This document shows, piece by piece, positions 1 through 7,593 of a stretch of 15,055 bases of DNA. This DNA comes from an uncultured Eubacteriales bacterium (GTDB lineage: Bacteria > Bacillota > Clostridia > Oscillospirales > Acutalibacteraceae): the NCBI GenBank assembly GCA_900322105.1, contig ONYV01000004.1, forward strand, positions 1-15,055, in the 5' to 3' direction. Within the stretch, counting starts at the first letter, position 1; each line of letters opens with the position of its first letter. Below the pieces are notes generated by a model. That model ran no database searches and had not been told where the DNA came from. It saw only the letters and a program-made list of their open reading frames with translations. Position numbers and translations under genes: made by a program.

Positions 1-18
1 TAACTCAAAAGTTTCGGT

Positions 19-92
19 CAAGCCTTTTCAAAGGCTTGCAGGGTTCGGGGACAGAGTCCCCGACGGGAGTTTCAGAGGGCAGCGCCCTCTGA
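19..92. repeat. Three tandem perfect hairpins (probable dispersed palindromic unit)
   Basis: Three unrelated perfect stems follow one another: 19-27 with 30-38 (CAAGCCTTT), 46-52 with 56-62 (CGGGGAC, loop aga) and 72-80 with 84-92 (TCAGAGGGC, loop agc). None is followed by a T-run, so this is not a simple terminator. Such back-to-back palindromes are typical of small dispersed repeats in gut Clostridia genomes, but no second copy lies in this window, so the repeat status is inference. It occupies most of the leader directly before the gene at 127 and could be transcribed with it. Confidence 0.45.
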
Positions 93-126
93 CCTCCCCT
101 CATATTTTGAACGAAGAAGTGATCAT

Positions 127-1374
127 ATGGCAAAGTTAGTATATGACAAAAACGGCAGACTGCTGTTTACCAAAGAGATGAAAAAGGAATACACCATCCT
201 TTTTCCGATGATGGCAAAGATCCATTTCAATCTGATGAAAAACATCTTTGCAAAGTTCGGTTATAAGGTTGCGCTGCTCGATACCGAAGGTCCCGAGATC
301 GCACAGGTCGGACTGAAATATGTACATAACGACACCTGCTATCCTGCGATCCTGACCATCGGGCAGCTGATCCACGCCGTACAAAGCGGTAAATATGATG
401 TGGATAAGATTGCCCTGCTGCTGACCCAGACAGGCGGCGGATGCAGAGCCTCCAACTATATCCATCTCCTGCGCAAAGCCCTCGTCAAGGCAGGGTATGA
501 AAAAATTCCTGTCATTTCTCTGAATATGTCGGGCATGGAAAAAAATCCCGGCTTTCAGATCACTCTGCCGCTGCTCAGAAGAATCGCCGCCGCAGGACTT
601 TACGGCGACATGATCATGAGCATCGCCAATCAGGTGCGCCCTTATGAAGTCAACAAAGGCGATACGGACGCTATGATCGACAAATGGACGCAAAGACTGA
701 CGATCATCCTGTCTGACGGCTACGGCTTCACCAGAAAGGAACTGAATAAGTATCTTGACAAGATCGCCGCCGATTTTGCGAAGATCAAAATCGAAAAGAC
801 ACCGAAGATCAAGGTCGGCATCGTCGGAGAGATCTATGTTAAATACGCAAGTCTTGGCAATAATAACTTAGAAGGCTTTTTGCGTGAACAGGATTGTGAG
901 ATCAACCTGCCGGGTATCCTCGGTTTTGCGATGTTCAAGGTTGACAACCGCTTAGAGGACTATAAACTCTACGGCGGCAGCAAAGCAAAATATCTGGCCG
1001 TCAAAGCCCTGATGGATTTTCTGACGGACTATGAAACGCTTGTGATCGAAAATCAGGTCAAGCACGGCTTCCGTCCCATCACACGCTACCAGCACACTAA
1101 GGAACTTGTCAAGGGTGTTGTCGGCTACGGCAGCAAAATGGGAGAAGGCTGGCTTTTGACAGGCGAAATGCTGGAGCTGATCGAATGCGGCTTTGAAAAC
1201 ATCGTCTGCACACAGCCCTTCGGATGCCTGCCGAACCACATCAACGGCAAAGGCATGATACGAAAGATCAGACAAAAAGACAGCCGCGCCAACATCGTTG
1301 CCATCGACTATGACCCCGGCGCGCCGAGAAAAGTCTGCGCAGGAAGCCAAAGACGCCGCAGAAGAAGCGGCTGA
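127..1374 (+). CDS. 2-hydroxyacyl-CoA dehydratase-type protein (DUF2229/HgdB-like), C-terminus probably frame-disrupted
   Basis: This 415-residue protein matches the C-terminal half of the large clostridial activase/2-hydroxyacyl-CoA dehydratase fusion proteins; here it stands alone without the BcrAD/BadFG ATPase domain. It shows FTKEMKK near residue 14, NDTCYP (Cys71), QTGGGCRASNY (Cys106) and CTQPFGCLPN (Cys361, Cys367), the cysteines expected to hold a [4Fe-4S] cluster. Family members act with an ATP-dependent activase in radical dehydration of 2-hydroxyacyl-CoA; many gut homologues have no proven substrate. After IDYDPGA (residue 399, base 1323) the frame enters an Arg-rich tail ending in QRRRRRSG, whereas the +1 frame reads an acidic, Cys-rich tail to a stop at 1442-1444. 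The family usually continues with a SEVNQLNRIK-like segment, so an indel or small deletion is likely. The start at 127 has only a weak upstream purine stretch. The activase partner is not in the window. Confidence 0.82.
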   Translation: MAKLVYDKNGRLLFTKEMKKEYTILFPMMAKIHFNLMKNIFAKFGYKVALLDTEGPEIAQVGLKYVHNDTCYPAILTIGQLIHAVQSGKYDVDKIALLLTQTGGGCRASNYIHLLRKALVKAGYEKIPVISLNMSGMEKNPGFQITLPLLRRIAAAGLYGDMIMSIANQVRPYEVNKGDTDAMIDKWTQRLTIILSDGYGFTRKELNKYLDKIAADFAKIKIEKTPKIKVGIVGEIYVKYASLGNNNLEGFLREQDCEINLPGILGFAMFKVDNRLEDYKLYGGSKAKYLAVKALMDFLTDYETLVIENQVKHGFRPITRYQHTKELVKGVVGYGSKMGEGWLLTGEMLELIECGFENIVCTQPFGCLPNHINGKGMIRKIRQKDSRANIVAIDYDPGAPRKVCAGSQRRRRRSG

Positions 1375-1449
1375 CGCAGCCCGCAGAACCGAAGCCTGCC
1401 CTGAAAACTGTGACGGTTCAAACTGCGCAGGATGTCAGGAATAACATCA

Positions 1450-1477
1450 CCGCCGTATGTTCATCCGCATACGGCGG
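1450..1477. other. Perfect 10-bp hairpin without T-run
   Basis: CCGCCGTATG at 1450-1459 pairs perfectly with 1468-1477 around an 8-nt loop. It lies six bases after the alternative-frame stop of the dehydratase-like gene and 23 bases before the glycosyl transferase start. No U-tract follows on either strand, so it may be an mRNA-stability or processing hairpin between two co-transcribed genes rather than a terminator. Confidence 0.5.
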
Positions 1478-1500
1478 CATCTGTAAGAAGGGAAACTGAT

Positions 1501-2178
1501 ATGAAAAAATGGGAAGATCTGCCGCCGCAGTTTCAAAATGAATCCGTCAGACCATATTATGATATTCTCTCACACAAGACCGCAGCTCTGATCCTGAAAC
1601 GGTGCTTCGATATCCTGATCTCCCTGATCCTGACGCTCATCTGTCTGCCGTTCATGCTGATCATCGCCGTCTGGATCAAGTGCGACTCCAAAGGCAGTGT
1701 ATTTTTTCTGCAAAAGCGCATCACAAAATACGGCAGACCCTTTCGTATCGTGAAATTCCGCACGATGGTCACTGACGCCGAAAAACAAGGGACGCAGGTC
1801 ACCGTTAAAAACGACAGCCGTGTCACAGGCGCAGGAAAGTTTTTGAGGAAATGCCGTTTAGATGAGCTGCCGCAGCTGTTTAACGTGCTGAAAGGCGATA
1901 TGACCTTTGTCGGCACACGTCCCGAAGTACCGAAATATGTTGACGGCTACACAGACGAAATGTACGCTACCCTGCTGATGCCTGCGGGTATCACTTCACT
2001 GGCAAGCATCAAATTCAAGGATGAAGAAAAGCTGCTCAGCGGCGCAAAGGATACGGATGAAGTTTATCTTCACACCGTTCTGCCGCAGAAGATGGTCTAT
2101 AATTTAGAGTATATCAGCAAATTCAGCTTTTTCTATGATATCAAGCTCATGTTTCAGACATTTTTTGCCGTGATCTGA
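1501..2178 (+). CDS. Monotopic phosphoglycosyl transferase (bacterial sugar transferase, PglC/WbaP-like)
   Basis: The 225-residue protein is a short-form bacterial sugar transferase (PF02397). Such enzymes move a phospho-sugar from a nucleotide-sugar to undecaprenyl phosphate, the first membrane step of capsule, exopolysaccharide or glycoprotein glycan synthesis. Visible are the KRCFD entry (33-37), a hydrophobic helix at about 36-59 broken by Pro50 as in re-entrant monotopic enzymes, the KFRTM motif (85-89), the catalytic Asp121-Glu122 in RLDELPQL, and GTRPE (138-142). The start at 1501 is chosen because an AGAAGGGA ribosome binding site lies just upstream; an in-frame ATG at 1432 would overlap the likely true end of the preceding gene and has no such site. 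No other glycan genes are nearby in the window, so the product glycan is unknown. Confidence 0.9.
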   Translation: MKKWEDLPPQFQNESVRPYYDILSHKTAALILKRCFDILISLILTLICLPFMLIIAVWIKCDSKGSVFFLQKRITKYGRPFRIVKFRTMVTDAEKQGTQVTVKNDSRVTGAGKFLRKCRLDELPQLFNVLKGDMTFVGTRPEVPKYVDGYTDEMYATLLMPAGITSLASIKFKDEEKLLSGAKDTDEVYLHTVLPQKMVYNLEYISKFSFFYDIKLMFQTFFAVI

Positions 2179-2229
2179 CGGAGGCTGCGATCTCAGATAT
2201 TGACCCTGACAGACCGACCTTATCAAACA

Positions 2230-2253
2230 GCAGTCATATTGCTTCATGACTGC
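2230..2253. other. Small hairpin in the gap before the lipoprotein gene
   Basis: GCAGTCAT (2230-2237) and ATGACTGC (2246-2253) form a perfect 8-bp stem with an 8-nt loop. No T-run follows. It overlaps a weak promoter-like pair, TTGCTT at 2239-2244 and TACCAT at 2262-2267 with 17-nt spacing, so it could be an operator or simply a stable leader element. Confidence 0.35.
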
Positions 2254-2297
2254 GAAAATATTACCATATCAAACTATTTTTAATTGGAGGCATACCT

Positions 2298-2765
2298 ATG
2301 AAAAAAGCATTGATCTCTCTTTTGCTCTCAGGTGTGATGATCGTCACGCTCGCTTCCTGCAGTGTAGAGGTCAACACGACCGCCACAACGGACGAAAGCT
2401 CCGTTTCCGTCACAGACAACCTCATCCTCGGACAAAAGACCGAATCCGCAGAGAAGTATACGCTCTATCTCGGACTCAACGACAAAGACACCTTTAAGCA
2501 AAAATTCAGCACAGAAGATTCCCTGAAAAAAGCCAATCAGATCTGCGCAAAATACGCAGGCGGCTACACTCAACTTTCCGCTAACGGCGGCTGGACAAAC
2601 GACGACGGCACAATGGGACACGAAAACACTCTGGTATACATTATTTATGATATTACCGAAGACAAGCTGCAGGGAATGCTTGATGAGCTTCTGAAGGAAT
2701 TTAACCAAAGTTCCATCTTAGTCGAAAAGGAACTGGAATCTCATATTTATTATTCGGGAAAATAA
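2298..2765 (+). CDS. Small secreted lipoprotein, DUF3574-like pattern (function unknown)
   Basis: This 155-residue protein opens with a lipoprotein signal: positive MKK, a hydrophobic stretch and the lipobox LASC with Cys21, so it should be lipid-anchored outside the cell membrane. A short Thr/Ser-rich spacer leads into a compact domain of roughly residues 50-150 with LYLGLNDKD, GGYTQLSANGGWTND, a conserved-looking Glu and a hydrophobic strand (LVYIIYD). The order LYxGL, GxTxxxxxGxW, ExT/S followed by hydrophobic residues resembles DUF3574 domains, but this is pattern memory and not a verified match. The ribosome binding site TTGGAGG is well placed. A weak promoter (TTGCTT-17-TACCAT, 2239-2267) may drive it separately from the glycosyl transferase. 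It is convergent with infB across the terminator at 2847-2889. Confidence 0.8.
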   Translation: MKKALISLLLSGVMIVTLASCSVEVNTTATTDESSVSVTDNLILGQKTESAEKYTLYLGLNDKDTFKQKFSTEDSLKKANQICAKYAGGYTQLSANGGWTNDDGTMGHENTLVYIIYDITEDKLQGMLDELLKEFNQSSILVEKELESHIYYSGK

Positions 2766-2846
2766 GTCAGATGTTGACAAACGCTGTACATATTTTCCGC
2801 TTTTAGGTGATATTCCATGATGATATATGAAATGTCCGTACAGAAA

Positions 2847-2889
2847 AAACAGCAGGTACATTCCGATCACGGTATTGTACCTGCTGTTT
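2847..2889. terminator. Strong terminator between convergent genes (infB operon end)
   Basis: A perfect 14-bp stem, AAACAGCAGGTACA (2847-2860) with its complement at 2876-2889 and a 15-nt loop. On the minus strand it runs directly into a T-run (complement of 2842-2848), a classical intrinsic terminator for infB. On the plus strand the tail TTTGTTGTTT is weaker but may also stop the lipoprotein transcript. Confidence 0.88.
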
Positions 2890-2952
2890 GTTGTTTATGA
2901 ATGTTGAAATGCAAAGCAATGAAAACTGCACTTTCAGCATTTCGGAAAATAT

Positions 2953-5403
2953 TTACTGCTTGATCTCTTCCATCTGGTAGATCTCGAAGATGTCGCCTTC
3001 CTTGATATCACTGAAACGTTCCAGCGTGATACCGCACTCAAAACCTGCGGCGACTTCCTTGACAGAATCCTTGAATCTCTGGAGAGATGCGATCAGATCA
3101 TCAGCGATCACGATACCGTCACGCACAACACGCACCTGAGCGCCTCTCATCACCTTGCCGCTGAGAACATACGAACCCGATACCAAGCCGACATTCGTGA
3201 TCTTGTAGGTCTGACGTACTTCGACCTTGCCAAGAATGACTTCCTTGTATTTCGGCGCAAGCATACCCTTCATAGCGGCTTCGATCTCTTCGATGCAGTC
3301 ATAGATGATCCTGTACAGACGCAGATCCACACCGTCACGCTTTGCATTTTCTTCTGCCACTGCATCGGGACGGACGTTGAATCCGACAATGATCGCATTG
3401 GAAGCGGATGCCAGCATAACGTCCGATTCACGGATTGCGCCTACGCCGCTGTGGATGACATTGACACGGATCTCATCGTTCGTGAGCTTTTCCAGCGACT
3501 GTCTGACAGCCTCCACCGAACCCTGAACGTCTGCCTTGACAATGATCTTGAGTTCTTTCATATCGTCCAGACGCATCTGATCGAACAGGTTGTCAAGCGT
3601 TACCTTGGTACGGCTGTTGAAGCGTTCTTCCTTTTCGGCGGTCTTTCTCTGCTCTACCAGTTCACGTGCCAGACGTTCATCCGAAACGGCGTTGAACACA
3701 TCGCCGCCTGTGGGAACATCATCCAGACCCGTGATCTCAACAGGTACAGACGGACCTGCATTCTTCACACGCTGACCCTTATCATTCATCATGGCTCTGA
3801 CACGTCCAACCGTCGTGCCTGCTACGATGATATCACCGACATTGAGCGTACCGTTCTGTACCAAAACGGTTGCGATCGGACCTCTGCCCTTGTCGAGTCT
3901 TGCTTCGATGACCGTACCCTTTGCGGCTCTGTCGGGATTGGCTTTCAGCTCTTTCATATCCGCCACCAGCAGCACCATTTCCAAAAGGTCGTCAATACCC
4001 TCTTTGGTATGAGCGGAAACGGGGATAACAGGCGTATCACCGCCCCATTCTTCGGGAACGATCTCATATTCGGTGAGCTGCTGCTTGACCTGCTCGACAT
4101 TTGCGCCGGGCTTGTCGATCTTATTAACAGCAACGATGATCGAAACGCCTGCCGCCTTTGCATGGTTGATGGCTTCAATGGTCTGCGGCATGATGCCGTC
4201 GTCCGCTGCCACAACGAGGATCGCAATATCCGTTACCTGAGCGCCTCTTGCTCTCATGGTCGTAAAGGCTTCATGTCCGGGCGTATCGAGGAAGGTGATC
4301 TCCCTGTCGTCGATCGTCACACGGTAAGCGCCGATATGCTGTGTGATGCCGCCTGCTTCCGTTGCGGTGACATGGGCATGACGGATACAGTCCAGAAGGG
4401 AGGTTTTACCGTGGTCAACGTGACCCATCACGACAACGACAGGCGCGCGCGTCACAAGGTTTTCATCCGCATCGTCACTGTCGTCAATGATCTTTTCTTC
4501 GATGGTTTCTACGGTCTCTTTCTCGACCTTTGCATGAAACTCCATCGCTACGAGTGAAGCGGTGTCAAAGTCAATAACATTATTAACGCTCGCCATCACG
4601 CCCAGTGCCATGAGCTTGGTAATGACTTCTGCTGCCCTTGCTTTCAAGCGGAGCGCCAGCTCTCCGACCGTGATCTCGTCAGGGATTTGTACGGTAATGG
4701 GCTTTGTCTTTCTGTCCTTTTCGATACGGCGCATTCTTTCCTGCTCGGTCTCCTTGCGGGAATTGCGGGGCTTGCCCTTCTGCTGAGAACGCTGTGTGAT
4801 CTTCTGACGGGACACCGTATTGACATTGTGCATTTTTTCACTTGCCAGACGGTCATACTTTTCATTATAACGTTCGATATCCACATTGCTCGAACGGGTG
4901 TTGATGACTCTGCTCCTGCTGCCAAAGCCTTCTTCGGGTGCTGCTGCGGCAGGCTGCTGCGGTTTGTTTGTCTTTGCGGCAGGCGCAGCGGTTTTTTTGC
5001 TCTGCTGCGGCTTTTTATCATTCTGCGTCTGCTGCTTGCCCTGCTTTGCCTTGTCCTGCTTCTTATCCTTTTCGGACGGTTTGCCGTTCGTCTTTCCCGT
5101 TTTTTCAGACTGTTTAGCAGGCGCTGCCTTTTCTTCGGCTTCCTTTTCCTCAGATACCTGCTGTACTTCCTCGGCAGGTGCCTGTTCGGGCTCTTCCTTT
5201 TCTTCTGCGGATGCAAAGTATGCATCAAAGCTCTCCACTTTGTTTTTCTGCGTATAGTGTTCAAAAACGATATTGAGTTCTTCCTCTGTCAGAGCGGTGG
5301 CGGGCTTTTTGACAACGCCCAGCTGCGCCTTCAGTACATCGGCTACCTCTTTATTGGTGACATTCAGGTCTTTTGCGACCTCGCTCAGCTTATATTTTAT
5401 CAT
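2953..5403 (-). CDS. infB: Translation initiation factor IF-2
   Basis: IF-2 is the GTPase that delivers initiator tRNA to the ribosome and promotes subunit joining. The protein shows an N-terminal IF2N module (YKLSEVAKDLN...), a long Lys/Gln/Ala/Glu-rich linker of about 100 residues, and a second IF2N module (VQIPDEITVGELA). The GTPase domain follows with G1 GHVDHGKT near residue 328, G2 GGITQHIGAY, G3 DTPGHEAF, G4 NKID and G5 SAHTKEG, then domains II to IV including KADVQGSVEA. The start is set at 5403: its ATG forms an ATGA overlap with the ylxQ stop and sits 7 nt after AGGAGG (5411-5416), while the in-frame ATG at 5409 is only 1 nt from that site. This gives 816 residues. It is the last gene of the operon; rbfA and truB do not follow. 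Confidence 0.98.
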   Translation of the reverse strand: MIKYKLSEVAKDLNVTNKEVADVLKAQLGVVKKPATALTEEELNIVFEHYTQKNKVESFDAYFASAEEKEEPEQAPAEEVQQVSEEKEAEEKAAPAKQSEKTGKTNGKPSEKDKKQDKAKQGKQQTQNDKKPQQSKKTAAPAAKTNKPQQPAAAAPEEGFGSRSRVINTRSSNVDIERYNEKYDRLASEKMHNVNTVSRQKITQRSQQKGKPRNSRKETEQERMRRIEKDRKTKPITVQIPDEITVGELALRLKARAAEVITKLMALGVMASVNNVIDFDTASLVAMEFHAKVEKETVETIEEKIIDDSDDADENLVTRAPVVVVMGHVDHGKTSLLDCIRHAHVTATEAGGITQHIGAYRVTIDDREITFLDTPGHEAFTTMRARGAQVTDIAILVVAADDGIMPQTIEAINHAKAAGVSIIVAVNKIDKPGANVEQVKQQLTEYEIVPEEWGGDTPVIPVSAHTKEGIDDLLEMVLLVADMKELKANPDRAAKGTVIEARLDKGRGPIATVLVQNGTLNVGDIIVAGTTVGRVRAMMNDKGQRVKNAGPSVPVEITGLDDVPTGGDVFNAVSDERLARELVEQRKTAEKEERFNSRTKVTLDNLFDQMRLDDMKELKIIVKADVQGSVEAVRQSLEKLTNDEIRVNVIHSGVGAIRESDVMLASASNAIIVGFNVRPDAVAEENAKRDGVDLRLYRIIYDCIEEIEAAMKGMLAPKYKEVILGKVEVRQTYKITNVGLVSGSYVLSGKVMRGAQVRVVRDGIVIADDLIASLQRFKDSVKEVAAGFECGITLERFSDIKEGDIFEIYQMEEIKQ

Positions 5404-5729
5404 ATACATTCCTCCTGACTATTCTCTCCGCAAAGGGCTTTCACAGACTTGGCAAAGCCGCTGTCATTGATGGCAATAATCCCTGTCTGTTTTCTTCCGA
5501 CAGCTTTTCCAAGAAGTTCCATTGTACAGTCAAGGCAGCAAATCTCTGTGCCGCTGCGCTGCGCCTGTTCTCTGATACTTTGCATCGTCCTTTCGGACAG
5601 GTCTGCGCTCAGCACCAACAGTCTGCATTTTCCTTTCTGCATGGCGTCATATGCCGCATCATACCCCATCGCTAATTTTGCGGCTCTTCTTGCGATTCCC
5701 AACATTGAGAGCAGCTTTTCCTCCATCAT
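5400..5729 (-). CDS. ylxQ: Ribosomal L7Ae/L30e-like RNA-binding protein YlxQ
   Basis: A 109-residue protein of the L7Ae/YlxQ family, which binds kink-turn-type RNA folds; YlxQ is encoded between ylxR and infB in most Firmicutes and its exact role is unsettled. The sequence shows the family opening LLSMLGIARRAAKLAMGYDA, the central strand RLLVLSADLSERT and the later GKAVGRKQTGIIAIND, all typical of the fold. The start at 5729 is backed by GGGAGG at 5737-5742 with 7-nt spacing. The stop overlaps the infB start by four bases, implying translational coupling. The distance to the upstream ylxR stop is 244 bases, unusual for this operon. Confidence 0.9.
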   Translation of the reverse strand: MMEEKLLSMLGIARRAAKLAMGYDAAYDAMQKGKCRLLVLSADLSERTMQSIREQAQRSGTEICCLDCTMELLGKAVGRKQTGIIAINDSGFAKSVKALCGENSQEECI

Positions 5730-5737
5730 GATCTATC

Positions 5738-5927
5738 CTCCCATATCAGGCTTTTTGAACGGATCGAACGATCCGCTTGACCTGTAAAAGATTCCGCTCT
5801 TTTTACAAAGGCGGCATTTTCGGGAGAGTGCCGCCCTTCGCCGACCCCATCCCGACAAGCTCCATGCAGGATACATAACGGCTTTGCATCAGCCCGTGAA
5901 AAACACAAAGAGTATTTTTTGCTTCAC
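5738..5927 (-). pseudogene. Possible remnant of a low-molecular-weight protein tyrosine phosphatase gene (speculative)
   Basis: The gap between ylxR and ylxQ contains no intact gene. From a GTG at 5927 with GGCGGA upstream it reads VKQKILFVFFTG, then a stop (5889-5891), then CKAVM in the same frame. This loosely echoes the low-molecular-weight phosphatase start K-I-L-F-V-C-T-G-N-T-C-R-S-P-M, and another frame further on contains HSPENAA, loosely like the family's ASxNA segment. No frame runs through and the similarity is short. It may be chance; the same bases carry three hairpins. Confidence 0.2.
5760..5835. other. Three consecutive hairpins in the ylxR-ylxQ gap
   Basis: Stems are CGGATC (5760-5765 with 5770-5775, loop gaac), TGTAAAAGA with TCTTTTTACA (5783-5791 with 5798-5807, one bulge) and GGCGGCA (5810-5816 with 5829-5835). 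They lie inside the operon just upstream of the ylxQ ribosome binding site. None carries a proper U-tract on the minus strand, so read-through to ylxQ and infB is expected. They may be a repeat insertion, an RNA processing site or a protein-binding leader for ylxQ-infB. Confidence 0.5.
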
Positions 5928-5973
5928 GTTTCCGCCCATGTCCTCCGAAAATGCACCCTGCCAAATGAGCTTT

Positions 5974-6276
5974 TTATTCGCTCTGAACAAGCTCCTGTTC
6001 CAGACGCACATAGATCTCATCGGGTATCTTACAGCTGAAAGCCTTTTCCAGCCGTCTTGCTTTTTTCGCTGCGGCAAGACACGCTGCCCGACGGCAGACA
6101 TAAGCGCCCCGTCCCGGCTTTTTGCCTGTGATATCCACACTGATCTCTCCCTTTTGCAGCGTCTCTCCGTTTTCATCCGTAAGATCAGGCGCCTTTACGA
6201 TCCGCACAAGCTCTCTTTTTTCCTTCATTTCGTTACATCCCGTGCATTTTCTCAAGGGGATCTTTTTTTGCTTCAT
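5974..6276 (-). CDS. rnpM: YlxR (RnpM) RNA-binding protein, RNase P modulator family
   Basis: A 100-residue YlxR-family protein. The family is encoded right after nusA in Firmicutes, and the Bacillus subtilis member has been reported to bind the RNase P RNA and dampen its activity (established elsewhere, assumed here). Signature features are the N-terminal PLRKCTGC (Cys11, Cys14), ELVRIVKAP and the GRGAYVC motif with a further cysteine, all standard for the family. I take ATG 6276 as the start, with AGAGGTG nine bases upstream. A GTG at 6288 would add four residues (MPWS) but places the purine-rich site directly against the start codon. It lies 30 bases after the nusA stop. Confidence 0.92.
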   Translation of the reverse strand: MKQKKIPLRKCTGCNEMKEKRELVRIVKAPDLTDENGETLQKGEISVDITGKKPGRGAYVCRRAACLAAAKKARRLEKAFSCKIPDEIYVRLEQELVQSE

Positions 6277-6306
6277 GCTCCACGGCACCTCTCTTTCCTG
6301 TCAGAC

Positions 6307-7554
6307 TTACTCCTCGGTATTTTCATCCTCTTTTTCTGCTGCTTCATCGGCAATATTTTCTGTCTGCTCACCGGCTTCGGCATCCGTCGTTTCATCCTCC
6401 GCCTCTTTTGCTGCGGTCTCTTCCTCGCTGCTCTCCGCCTTTGCAGGCTGTTCTTCTTTTTCTCCCTCGTCTTCTCCATAGAAGCCGCTTTCGGGACGGA
6501 TATCGATCTTCCATCCTGTCAGCTTGGCAGCCAGACGGACGTTTTGTCCCTTGTTGCCGATTGCAAGCGACAGTTGACTGTCAGGAACGGTTGCTTTGCA
6601 GACTCTTTCCTGATCGGGGTCGATATCTACCTTAACGACCTCGGCAGGCGACAGCGCAGCTGTGATAAACTTGACAGGGTCTTCGCTGTATTCCACGATA
6701 TCAATCTTTTCTCCGCCAAGGATCTCAACGATCGCGCTGACTCTCTGACCTCTCTGACCGATACAAGCGCCTACGGCGTCCACATTCTCGTCCTTGCTGA
6801 ACACGGCGATCTTTGTGCGGGAGCCTGCCTCTCTGGTAATGGACTTGATCTCGACCGTACCGTCAAAGATCTCCGGCACTTCCGATTCAAACAATCTTCT
6901 GACAAGATCGGGGTGCGTTCTGGAAATGAGCGCTCTCGGCTCTTTTCCGCCTGTCTTGATATCTACGATATATACCTTGATCTGACTGCCCTCTGTCAGC
7001 ACCTCGCCGCTGATCTGCTCATTTTTCGGCAGTATGGCGATCGACTTTCCAAGCCGCAGCATAGCGCTTCCTGTTTTGGGGTCTACCTGCTCAACGGTCG
7101 CCGTCACGATCTCCTTGAGCTTACTCTGATATTCCGCAAGCGCCTGTCCCTTTTCACCGTCACGGATGCCCTGACGGATAATGCTTCTGGCGGTCTGTAC
7201 GGCGATCCTGCCGAAATCCTTCGGATCGAGCTTGATGGCGATCTTGTCGCCCTCTGCTGCGGTGGGCATGATCTTTTGCGCTTCTTCCATCGAGATCTCC
7301 CTGTCGGGATCAAGCACCTCAGCGGCAGCGGTCTTGTACAGAAAGACATCAAACACGCCCTCATCGGGATCCATTTTGATCAGCACATCCTCATTGCCGT
7401 TATAGGTGCTTTTGCAGGCGGTCATGATCGCTTTCTGAATCTGCGCCAGCATAAAATCAACAGGAATGCCTCTTTCCTTTTCCATCAGAGCCAGCGCTTC
7501 ATACAGCTCTGTATTTCTGTTATCCTGCGGCTGTTCCGCTTTCTTTTTTCTCAT
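6307..7554 (-). CDS. nusA: Transcription termination/antitermination factor NusA
   Basis: NusA binds RNA polymerase and nascent RNA to control pausing, intrinsic termination and antitermination. The 415 residues show the RNA polymerase-binding N-terminal domain (about 15-130, with LALMEKERGIP and DFGRIAVQTARS), the S1 domain (about 150-212), and two KH domains with GACIGQRGQRV (262-272) and AIGNKGQNVRLA (331-342). The protein ends in a strongly acidic Glu/Ala tail from about 359, longer than the Bacillus protein, and has no C-terminal AR repeats as in Escherichia coli. The start has an ideal GGAGGT six bases upstream. It lies 39 bases after rimP in the same operon. Confidence 0.97.
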   Translation of the reverse strand: MRKKKAEQPQDNRNTELYEALALMEKERGIPVDFMLAQIQKAIMTACKSTYNGNEDVLIKMDPDEGVFDVFLYKTAAAEVLDPDREISMEEAQKIMPTAAEGDKIAIKLDPKDFGRIAVQTARSIIRQGIRDGEKGQALAEYQSKLKEIVTATVEQVDPKTGSAMLRLGKSIAILPKNEQISGEVLTEGSQIKVYIVDIKTGGKEPRALISRTHPDLVRRLFESEVPEIFDGTVEIKSITREAGSRTKIAVFSKDENVDAVGACIGQRGQRVSAIVEILGGEKIDIVEYSEDPVKFITAALSPAEVVKVDIDPDQERVCKATVPDSQLSLAIGNKGQNVRLAAKLTGWKIDIRPESGFYGEDEGEKEEQPAKAESSEEETAAKEAEDETTDAEAGEQTENIADEAAEKEDENTEE

Positions 7555-7593
7555 GGTTTTACCTCCGTATTCTCTTTTTGCCTGATGATATGG

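Noticed and set aside
2246..2497. Alternative frame starting before the lipoprotein gene
   Set aside because: It overlaps the lipoprotein in another frame; the latter has a clear TTGGAGG site, signal peptide and lipobox.
3451..4557. Long plus-strand reading frames opposite infB (also 4687-5418)
   Set aside because: Antisense to an intact IF-2 with all GTPase motifs; no ribosome binding site and biased composition.
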